From Adiantum capillus-veneris (taxonomy: Eukaryota > Streptophyta > Polypodiopsida > Polypodiales > Pteridaceae), in contig CM043962.1 in assembly GCA_014529385.2 (NCBI GenBank), positions 129,084,074 through 129,148,073 on the forward strand: a stretch of DNA of 64,000 nt, given 5' to 3'. Position numbers and translations under genes: made by a program. This document shows positions 18,524 through 27,896 of this stretch, piece after piece. Below the pieces are notes generated by a model. That model was given only the letters and a program-made list of their open reading frames with translations, was not told the DNA's origin and made no database searches. Numbering within the stretch: the stretch's first letter is position 1; every line of letters begins with the position of its first letter.

Positions 18524-19682
18524 TGTGATAGACTTGGGCACCCCAAGTCGGAAGTCAGGCACGACACACGAGAGAATCACTTAAAATACTTCACAACTTT
18601 ATGACAATTTAAAGTTGAGTTGACACGGGCCCGACGAGATGTACATATTTTGGGGGACCACTCCACCAATACTATGTAAATCCGGAAGAGGTAAAAACCA
18701 TGACTACTCACACAAGACCTAGATTGTACATGTGAGCCCAATGAAAACCAAGGTGGAGGAGTCTTTTGGACATGTACGAGTCCCAAACACAGGACCTTTA
18801 GGATCAACGGGGCCTAGGGCTTCCATGAACACACATAGGGGTAGTACTTTTCTTGATGTCACTTACACCACTAGAATCCCTCCAGCTATTACACAAGATC
18901 GACTTGATGAACATATAGCGGATAGGATATCACTGGTAGTACATTTGTGCCCAGAGGCATTGGCCCCAAAATCTGGTGCCCCTTTCGGTATTTATTTTTA
19001 TAGTAATGAATCAACAGATGTCACAAGACGGGCACCACGTGCCAATAGAAAAAGAACAGACTGAACGGACTTTTAGCACTTCAATAACAACTGAACTGAA
19101 AGAGAGAGATTACACGCGACACGGAGTGGCGGAATTCCACCCCAGAGAGTATTGGCCCCAAACCTTGGCGCCCCTTTCGGTATTTCTTTATATTGCATCA
19201 ACTCAGTACAAGCCGATACTCCAGACTCTGCACCTTCTTCAGGAAGCATGCCAGAGAATGTGTCCTAACCTCATATTTAAAGGCCCTAGGCCCCAAAAGT
19301 AGTTTACAGTGAAAAGCCTTCAAAACTCAAAAGCTTCAGGTCCAAAAGCAATGCCAAAAAGCTACCAGCGTAATTTATGGAAATCCGTACAGCTGCCATG
19401 TCAACAGTCAGCGCAAAACACGGAAATCCGTACAGCCTGCCATGTCAGCAGCCAGCGTATTTTTTTCGAAAATCTGCTAATGTCATCAACAACTACGCAA
19501 TTTGTGTGTGTGTGGGTCCTGCTTTATTTCCTTTATGTCACTTGGGGCCCCATCGGACGGGGTCCCCATAAGTTGATAGGACTTCTTCTTTTGTTACTTG
19601 TTCTTAGGGTTTAGGCCCCTCGGCCCACATCTGCAAGTTGGCTCCCTTCTTAAGGGCTTTGACGCGTTATCAATTTGTGACT
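18524..19682 (-). repeat. Left LTR of H, mosaic structure
   Basis: Starts TGTGATAGACTTGGGCACCCC. At about 18640-18950 it contains roughly 310 bp with no counterpart in the right LTR. From 19018 to about 19480 it follows LTR family F (TGTCACAAGACGGGCACCACG...) before returning to H-type sequence ending ATTTGTGAC. Confidence 0.55.
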
Positions 19683-19994
19683 GTAGAGTTACAATTTCCC
19701 GCCGGCCCTCTCGGCTCAGATGCTCGTCAGCAAAATGAGGGGAGAAAGCATTTGTTGAGCACAAGCATTGACTTGTTGTTGACGCTGCATCTCTATTCTT
19801 TTGTATTCGGTGGGTAGAAACAGGTTCTCTTTCGAACCTTAAGAAGGTGGTCGATGTCCGTTTGAATCTCCGCTATTCTCTCTAGAACTTGAGTGGTCGA
19901 GTGCCACAGTTTCCTCCTGGCGGGATTCGTCGACTAAATCCATGTGTGCTGCAAGTAGGAGGATCGTATCCTTCATAGAAGAGTCAACGTTTGA

Positions 19995-20006
19995 GCTCTA
20001 ATACCA
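19995..20006 (-). promoter_or_regulatory. Primer binding site of H
   Basis: The plus strand GCTCTAATACCA matches the initiator Met tRNA 3' end with one mismatch, next to the right LTR. Confidence 0.7.
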
Positions 20007-20648
20007 CTATAATAGACTGTGACAGTACAAGTCGAGGATCTAGTGCAACACACGCGAGAAAAGTGAAGTACCTAACAAAACTGAAAGAAAGAGATGACAC
20101 TGTACGACGAAGTTTCGTGCCTAGAGAGATTGGCCCCAAAGACTGGGGCCCCTTCTTGGTATTTCTTTATTGTTATGCTTCACAAAGTACAATGTCCGAA
20201 GGTCCTCTTCTCTCAACACTGCTCCCAAGCAAATCTACGGGAAGAGGCCCTAGCAATTTATTTTTAGGCCCTGGGCCTTCCAAAAGCATTTTACATGAAA
20301 AGCGTCAAGTCCAAAAGCATCTTGCCTTGCCCCAAAAGCGTGTGCTAGAAATACCCAACACAAATCGCACGGCTTGCCACGTCAGCAACGCAAATCGCGG
20401 GTGTTTGTACAACTACCACGTCAACAGCCTGCTACACAATTTTTGGAGTGGCCTTGCTTTATTTTAATGCCTTATGTCCCTAGGCCTTGTTGGATGTCAC
20501 AGGCTTGGGCACCCCAAGTTCGAAAATTGGCATGACATACGAGAGAATCACTTAAATTACTTCACAACTTTAAAGTCACAGCTCAATTTGGTTGACACGG
20601 CCCGGTGTAGTTTCGTACCCAAAGAAATTGGCCCCAAAGACTGGCGCC

Positions 20649-23527
20649 TGTCAAGACGGGCACCACGTGCCAATAGAAAAGAACAAACTGAACAACTTTA
20701 AGCACTTCAAATAACAATTGAACTGAAATAGAGAGAGACGACACGCGACACGGAGTGGCGGAATTCCACCCCACAGAGTATTGGCCCCAAACCTTGGCGC
20801 CCCTTTCGGTATTTCTTTATATTGCATCAACACAGTACAAGCCGGTACTCCAGACTCTGCACCTTCTCCCGGAAGCATGCCAGAGAATGAGCCCTAACCT
20901 CATATTTAAAGACCCTTACCCTAAAAAGCAATTACAGTGAAAAGCCTTCAAACTCAAAAGCTCCTAGTCCAAAAGGCAATGCCAAAAGCTGCCAACTTTT
21001 CATAAATTGCGCTGGTGTCCGTACAGCAGGCCACGTGTCAGCCTACCACGTCAGCAAATCAGGGTTAGGGTTAGGGTTAGGGTTTTTGATTTTAGGGTTA
21101 GGTTTTCAGTAGAATTAGGGTTTTTGATTTTAGGGTTAAGTTTTCAGCAAAATTAGGGTTTTGGATAGAATTAGGGTTTTTGATTTTAGGGTTAGGGTTT
21201 CAACAGAATTAGGGTTTTGGGTAGAATTAGGGTTTTGATTTTAGGGTTAGGGTTTCAATAGAATTAGGGTTTCGGCACGTCAGCAGTTTGTTACATCTCC
21301 CCTTCTTGAAAGAGAGTAATTGTCCGCGATTCCAGCATATCTGCAAAACAACTCAAGTTAGCTCAAAATTTTCGGAGGGTCATTCCGGAGGGTCATTCCG
21401 AGGGACAATCAGTTTGCTCTTTTTACTAAGGAGTTAGCTTCTCCTTTCTGCTCTTTTGATCAAGGAGTTAGCTTCTCCTTTCGATTGTTTTGATCAAGGA
21501 GTTAGCTTCTCCTTTCGTCCAGATCGGAACTCTTGATATTCCGGCGTAGTAAAATTAGCCATCACACCCAGACCGGACTGATCTTCCATGGGTGTCTTGA
21601 TGCACTAAAATTACATACCTAGGCAATCTCATCCAATTAGGAATATTCAGTGGTTGGCACATCACAATGCAACAAAAATGCTGACATATGCATGTTACAA
21701 GACATAGAAACATAAAGCCGCCGATGAACACTCCTCCCGCATAACCTAACAAGGTCCGGGCCGAGAGATATTCAACGACTTCCTCATCACTCCTCCCGCA
21801 TAACCTAAAAAGGTCCGGGCCGGGTGATATAGAGGCCTTTTACAACCAAACGTCCCCAGACCGCAACCTGCGTCGTTTGGAGGTGCTCAGAGTAACCACT
21901 GCTGAGACTTCTTAATACTCCTCCCGCATAACCATCCAGGTCCGGGCCGAGAGTCACCACAACAATTATTTTACAAGCATACAATCAAACGCTCCCCAGG
22001 CATCGGCTTGCGTCGTTCCAAGGCTCAAACAATACCAAAACAATATTTCTCACTTCTCCACCCGGGAGTAAAATCACCAATCATTGAAACCAGTATCAAA
22101 CAAGAGTCAAACAATTCAAATCGGCACCAAAACAGGTTCAAAACAGATACCATCCATTTCAAACAAATTCCAAATAGGATCACCAAACAAGATCAAACAG
22201 AACTCAAGCAATCTTGATATCAGTCGAGCTCGAAAAGTCGGTTGACTTTCCATCTTGAAACCTGTACCAAATTAGGGTTAAGTTCCTTCCATGAGGTTGT
22301 AGCCCAGCACAGCATGGTCCGTCAGCTCTTGGACAAACAATGTTGCTTTGGCGGCGATGGTAGTCCCAAGATAGCAATCGCATTAAACCTCCAAGGTCAT
22401 CTGCTCGTGCAGAGACGTCTACTGAGAGATGTCGAGAAATTTCAATATATAATCTGCTAGGGTTTCCATGGCAAGCATTTCAGGGTACCCCACTCTGCCA
22501 GAAGTTGCACTTTGAAGGAAGATGTCAGAAACCATATAACTTCAGGCAATTTTTTTTTTTTCTTGAAAGCTTGCCAAGTACTTGGAGTATGCTGCTTGGT
22601 AGTTGTAGACATCAACATCTACATGGCACTGCTTTTGAGAAAAACAGTGACTTGAAACAAATCTGGATCCTTCTCTTGCAAGTGATCTTAATTGGCTTAT
22701 GCCCAATAAGACATGAGCGGTGAAGATGGGAGCGCGCCCGATGCGCGATGAAGTAAGGGTGGGAGTCGCTAATAGGTCCGGGTTGGAGGGTGAAGATGTC
22801 TCAAATAGAATTCCATCAATAGCTCTGTCTGCTCTTTTGTAGGACTGGTATGCTTTCAGAAAAGCACACGCCTGATGCTCTAATACCATTGTCACAAGAC
22901 GGGCACCACGTGCCAATAGAAAAGAACAGACTGAACAACTTCAAGCACTTCAAATAACAACTGAACTGAAATAGAGAGAGACGACACGCGACATGGAGTG
23001 GCGGAATTCCACCCCAGAGAGTAATGGCCCCAACCCTTGGCGCCCCTTTCGGTGTTTCTTTATATTGCATCAACACAGTACAAGCCGGTACTCTAGACTC
23101 TGCACCTTCTCCAGGAAGCATGCCAGAGAATGAGCCCTAACCTCATATTTAAAGGCCCTTACCCTAAAAAGCAATTACAGTGAAAAGCCTTCAAACTCAA
23201 AAGCTCCCGGTCCAAAAAGCAATGCCAAAAGCTGCCAACTTTTTTAAATCGCGCTGGTGTCCGTACAGCAGGCTACGTGTCAGCCTGCCACGTCAGCAAA
23301 TCAGGGTTAGGGTTTTTGATTTTAGGGTTAGGGTTTTCGGCAGAATTAGGGTTTTTGATTTTAGGTTTTGGGTTTCAGCAGAATTAGGGTTTTGGACAGA
23401 ATTAGGGTTTCTGATTTTAGGTTTAGGGTTTCAACAGAATTAGGGTTTTGGGCAGAATTAGGGTTTCTGATTTTAGGGTTAGGGTTTCAGCAGAATTAGG
23501 GTTTCGGCACGTAAGCAGTTTGTTATA
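20649..23527 (-). mobile_element. Non-autonomous LTR retrotransposon F, 2,879 bp
   Basis: LTRs 20649-21295 and 22890-23527, duplication GCGCC at 20644-20648 and 23528-23532, primer site GCTCTAATACCA at 22877-22888. The polypurine tract right of 21295 reads on the minus strand CAAGAAGGGGAGA. The 1.6 kb interior encodes no gag or pol domain. It contains repeated CTCCTCCCGCATAACC / AGGTCCGGGCCG blocks (about 21737, 21789, 21919) and GGAGTTAGCTTCTCCTTTC repeats (21430-21516). It must be mobilised by enzymes supplied elsewhere. Confidence 0.88.
21061..21290. repeat. Telomere-like GGGTTA motifs in the LTR of F
   Basis: Starts with several perfect TTAGGG units, then spaced blocks of AGAATTAGGGTTTTTGATTT type. 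The other LTR carries the same at 23303-23510. Confidence 0.75.
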
Positions 23528-24121
23528 GCGCCCCTTTCAGTATTTCTTTTATACTAATGCTTGAGCAAAGTACAACTCGCGAGGGAACCACTGCTCTCAG
23601 ACTCTGCGTCCAGATGCTTTGAAGAGTGAGACCCCTTGGGCTTATTTTTTCTTACAAGGGATGCCAAAAAGCAGAGCCTCAAAAGCTTCCAAACTTAAAA
23701 GCAAAAAGTCCCAAAAACATATGATCAAAAATATGTTGGAAAAAGCACTCAACGCTATTTACGAAAATCCGTACTGTTTGTCCACGTCAACAGTCAGTGC
23801 AAATCCAAGAAAGCCGTACTGTTACCACGTTGCATCTGTCGTGTGAAATCCGGGTTGCCTCTCCATACAATTTTTTGCCACGTCATCAGCTCTGTCCGCG
23901 AGTGGTTATGCCACGTCACCATTTTGTGACATGCCCCCCAGTTGAAAGAATTGTAAAGGCCCTCATTACGCCTGCAAAATCAGACAGAAGCCATAAACCA
24001 GTTCAGTAGACACTGACTCTAGTAGTGACACAGTAGACGACACAAATCAAGCACTCGTATAAAGACGATAGTCACATCACATTCACATTACATTCATAAC
24101 ATATCACATAGAGTCTAGGAC

Positions 24122-24410
24122 CGTGATTCTTGGCAACGTATTTAGCAATTGCATCTAGATCTGCACGAGACCTCACTGATGTCGGATTTACTAATCCCAT
24201 ATTGCGATAACGCATTTAGCAATCGCATATAGATCGGCACCGGACCTCACTGATGTTGGATTTACAAATCCCATATTGCGATCATGTCCATAGAGTGTGT
24301 TCTCATTTACGACCATGATTCTTGGCAACGTATTTAGTAATCGCATCTAGATCCATCCCGGATCTCATTGATGTTGGATTAACTAATTCCATATTGTGAT
24401 CATGTCCATA
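24122..24410. repeat. Three diverged direct repeats of about 95 bp
   Basis: Copies start near 24122, 24206 and 24316. Each contains AACG(T/C)ATTTAG(C/T)AAT and TAGATC, then CTCA(C/T)TGATGT(T/C)GGATT. A single copy occurs in B near 12600. Confidence 0.65.
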
Positions 24411-25195
24411 GATTTCCGAGATTGAAATACCGTAGTCATTTGGTCAATCATTCCATCTGCACTCAAACACTGTCATGTACGAGTAATCATTTCCGGGGAT
24501 CCCAATCCATCAATCACACATTGAGTTCATACTAAACAAAGTGGTTCAATCATTCAGTCCTAGTTGTGTGGCATCTCATCCCGTAAGAACCGTTGATGCA
24601 CTCATGACAGCTCCATTGAATCATTCATGATTCTTTTCGTTATCGGGTTCATTCTAGAGCTGCCATTTTTGCGAATTCATCATCATCTTATTCTCGATTT
24701 TCACTTGTTATCTGCACACAACTAGCAAGTTCTTCCAGAAAACATTAATTTCATACATAAATCAAATTCATCTTGAAGAATTTCCATGCAGTTCATAAAT
24801 CACACACTTAGTTCATACTGAACACAATGTTTCAATCATCTAGTCATCTCATCCGTCTAGAAGTCTTGATGCACCGCATCCCGCAGGTACTCTTGATGCA
24901 CTCACCATAATATCTAGTCATCTCATTCATATGAAACCTTGATGCACTAGAATCATTCATCATCATTCAGCATTTCTCATGCATCATCATCCATTCATTC
25001 AAATTTCAAACAGAACTCATCATTCTTATCTTGAATCGACGAATTCATTCCTGAGCTACCGTTGCTCCTGATCGCTTTCAGATGCCAATTTCCTTGCCAT
25101 GTCATTCTCAATTTTACCTGCAAAATAGACAAAATTTCAAGCAAATGGTTCACTTCGTTGCAAAGGAGTCGATGTCCCGCTTCATGCTTCCAAAT

Positions 25196-25533
25196 GCTTT
25201 CATATGTATGTTCCTGGCTCCTAGTAGTTATCTGCACCCAGATAACAAGAGCTTCCAAAAACATTAATTCCACACATGTTGAATTTTTTTGCAAAAACCC
25301 TAATTTCATAAAGTTGTTGGATATAAGATCTGCTCGCGTCAATGCGTAGAGCTTGTTGAGAGGAGCTTTCATATGTATGTTCCTCGCTCCTAGTAGTTAT
25401 TTGCACACAGATAACAAGAGCTTCCAAAAACATTAATTCCACACATATTGAAATTTTCTGTAAAAACCCTAATTTTATAAAGTTGTTGGATATAAGATCT
25501 GCTTGTTTCAATGCGTAGAGCTTGTTGAGAGGA
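25196..25533. repeat. 169-bp tandem duplication
   Basis: GCTTTCATATGTATGTTCC starts at 25196 and again at 25365. The copies match over the whole unit, including AACAAGAGCTTCCAAAAAC and GTAGAGCTTGTTGAGAGGA, with few substitutions. Confidence 0.85.
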
Positions 25534-25772
25534 TCAACTTTGCCTTCTGTCATATATCCAAATTCTTAATCGTTGAAGAGATTTTTAAAGGTGACATTTT
25601 GTCATATCGGACATGGTCCCATAAGCTGAAGGAAACTGAACTTTAAAAATAGGCCACTCGGCAAGACTTGAAAGTTGGTAAAACTTCTTCTTCTGCTTCT
25701 CTCACCAAGGTTTGGACCCCTCTCTATCCGGAGTCCGTCCTATAGGTCATGCCACATTATCACTTTGTGACA

Positions 25773-27009
25773 CTGTACCTTGAAGCTTTTGGAATATTAG
25801 CAGTATCTATGCCAAAAGTTATCGATCAGCAGGTTGAATGTGGTGCAGTGCGGACTGCACAAGAGGGTAGCCACTCCACTCCATTGTCACAAATTGCCTA
25901 GATTGAATAAAATCACTAGTTTCTCTTTGAGATTTTAGTATAAGTGACAGGCTGACAATGTTTTGCGGAATGACTTTATGAACATATGTACATTGAATTG
26001 GAAATTTCCTTGATTGAACCAAAGACGTGCTCTTTCATGCTTGTATTGTTAGAGACATTTAGAAAAAGATGAAATGTTTGCAGCATTTTGTCTGATGAAT
26101 GATTTGAACTTAGTGCATTTAGACATCTGTTAGAGATCAGTGAGATCTGGATGTGATGGCTAAGTGAATGAGAACTGAATCTGAATTGAATGAGATTCTA
26201 GTGCATCGAGATTTCTATGTGGATGAGATGACCGGATACTGTTGTGAGTGCATCAAGAGTTTCGGAAGGATGAGATGGTTGCACAATGGTCTATCTCTTT
26301 ATCTTTATATGGACAAGGAAAACCTTCTGACTTTCCATTTCCATGAGACTTTTCATTTCCTAAACTCACCCCATGCATTTGAGATGTTTTGAAAGGATTT
26401 TTTTTTTTCCCAAATTGGGGAGGCCTACTCAAACCATTCCACCATTTACGTTGTGCTCCCAACATCTAAGCACCTCTTTGAAATACAAACTTTGCGGCAT
26501 CAAGAGTTTCAGACGGAATGAGATGGCTAGATTGAATGATTGAAACATGGTGTTCAATGTGAACTAAGTGTGTGATTATGTGAACTGCACGCTATGTGGA
26601 TGTACTGTTTGGTGGGGATGGTCATGGGCATGGTTTGTGTGATTGAAATGTGAAAAGAAAGGATGTGATTGTGATAGTAACAAGATTTAATGGATCAACA
26701 CATCCATGAAAAGATCAACACGGTTTGGATGTGATTGCTGAATAGGTTACAATGATCATGATTTGTATCTGAGACCCTCGACAGAAATGTGATTGATTAG
26801 TAACTGATGTCTTTGTAGAAGTGCTAGATTGGTGAAGTTTGGTGCTTCAGTACATAGAGTGAGTGTCTATTGAAAAAACTTTCTGTCTTTGTAGGAGTGT
26901 TGGATTGGTGGAGTCTGGTGCATGAGTACATAGAGTCAATGTCTATTGAAGAAACTTTCTATCCTTTGGCTGTTTTTGCAAACATAATGGAGGGCGATAA
27001 CAATTTTCT
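25773..27009 (+). other. 3' internal region of element A, non-coding
   Basis: About 1.2 kb between the nested stack and the polypurine tract of A. I see no pol domain. It holds repeated phrases such as GAGTGCATCAAGAGTTTC and the near-duplicate pair 26801-26885 / 26886-26950 (TAGATTGGTGAAG or TGGATTGGTGGAG, then TACATAGAGT). With gag but no pol in 85-27022, A is itself defective. Confidence 0.6.
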
Positions 27010-27022
27010 CAAGAGGGGGGAA
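27010..27022 (+). promoter_or_regulatory. Polypurine tract of element A
   Basis: AAGAGGGGGGAA directly precedes the LTR start TGTCACGAAG. It confirms plus orientation. Confidence 0.85.
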
Positions 27023-27589
27023 TGTCACGAAGTGATGACGTGGCATGCCTAACTGGAAAGGAATGGCCGAGAGAACAAGAGAAATTGAACCCAAAAGATG
27101 GTTGAGAGGGCCTAAGAAGTTAGGGTTTTAGAAACCTAACCCCCTTTAACTTAAAGAACTTAAAGAGCATTGGCCGACGGGCCTACACCTAGTTTATCAA
27201 AAGCTTGAACTCTGGTTGAGTTTTTCGTAAATCACGGTGACATGCTGACGTGGCAGGTTGTATGGAATTCCACGTTTTGTGTTGTAGGTGATGACATGGC
27301 AGACTATACGGATTTCTGCTTTTTGTGTTGCTGGCTGTTTGGCAGTTTTACGTAAGCTTTTGGGGAGCAGGTGCTTTTGGGTGTAGTGCTTTTTGACCTA
27401 GTGCTTTGGGCATCCCTTGTCCTGTTTATAAGTGCCCTTTGGGCCACTGTTCTGCTGGATGCAAAGTCTCGGAGAGAGTGAGACCCTTGGGAGTTGTACT
27501 TTGTGAAGCATAATAATAAAGAAATATCGACAGGGGCGCCAGTCTTTTGGGCCAGTGCGTCTGGGCTCGGAACTCCGTTGTGCCCTGTC

Positions 27590-27635
<46 letters not shown>

Positions 27636-27709
27636 AAGTTCAGTGATTTTGCAGTTTCTGTTTGTGTGTTGCTATTGATTTCTTGCTTGGAATATCCAGG
27701 CCTGTAACA
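27023..27709 (+). repeat. 3' LTR of element A
   Basis: 687 bp, TGTCACGAAGTGATG to CCTGTAACA. It contains the inverted form of the shared LTR block (AGGGGCGCCAGTCTTTTGGG at 27533-27552) and a CT microsatellite at 27593-27632. The end matches 1-84. The flanking ACGTT (27710-27714) would be the right target duplication; the left copy is outside the window. The LTR ends 27 bp before the next exon of the host gene. Confidence 0.88.
27593..27632. repeat. CT microsatellite in LTR A
   Basis: Uninterrupted TC dinucleotides. This pyrimidine tract lies about 105-145 bp before the exon acceptor. Confidence 0.95.
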
Positions 27710-27736
27710 ACGTTCTTTGTTTTGAATGGTCTATAG

Positions 27737-27896
27737 GTCTTTGCATCAGGAGAGGATGATCTTGCTGGTATGGCTAGCGTTAGCTCAGATGACGAAGATG
27801 AAGAGCCTGCTGCCGAGACCATTGCACCAGAAGCTGTGAAAGAGATTCCTGATGGGTTTGAAAGAAGGCCCTCGATGCCCAAAAAGAAGCCTAGAG
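27737..27896 (+). CDS. PKL: PKL exon a (acidic linker)
   Basis: Acceptor CTATAG before 27737; donor AG|GTAACT after 27896. Encodes VFASGEDDLAGMASVSSDDE and on to PKKKPR. Ends one base into a codon. Confidence 0.9.

Larger units (their letters stand above)
20495..23931 (-). repeat. LTR G, interrupted by element F
   Basis: Starts TGTCACAGGCTTGGGC and ends CATTTTGTGACA, followed by a polypurine tract (plus strand TGCCCCCCAGTTG, 23932-23944). F is inserted at a GGCGCC site, so the LTR is 20495-20648 plus 23533-23931. I find no matching second LTR to the right, so G is a single LTR with adjoining internal sequence. Confidence 0.7.
23945..25595 (-). other. Interior of element G, non-coding
   Basis: About 1.6 kb with no supported gene. 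The first 500 bp resembles the 3' region of B. Segments around 24840-24960 (TTGATGCACTAGAATCATTC) occur in reverse complement in the 3' region of A (26180-26280), so A and G are one family in opposite orientation. Confidence 0.55.
18524..25772 (-). mobile_element. Short LTR element H, split by element G/F
   Basis: Left LTR about 18524-19682, internal 325 bp, primer site at 19995-20006, right LTR from about 20008. The right LTR breaks at 20494 where LTR G starts. Matching sequence appears to resume near 25600 (ATCGGAC...GGTCCCATAAG) and end CTTTGTGACA at 25772. The internal region has no coding capacity, so the type resembles a terminal-repeat retrotransposon in miniature. I found no clean target duplication, so the outer limits are moderate-confidence. 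Confidence 0.55.

Noticed and set aside
21061-21290. Interstitial telomere
   Set aside because: The TTAGGG-type units are part of both LTRs of element F, so they are element sequence rather than a fused chromosome end.
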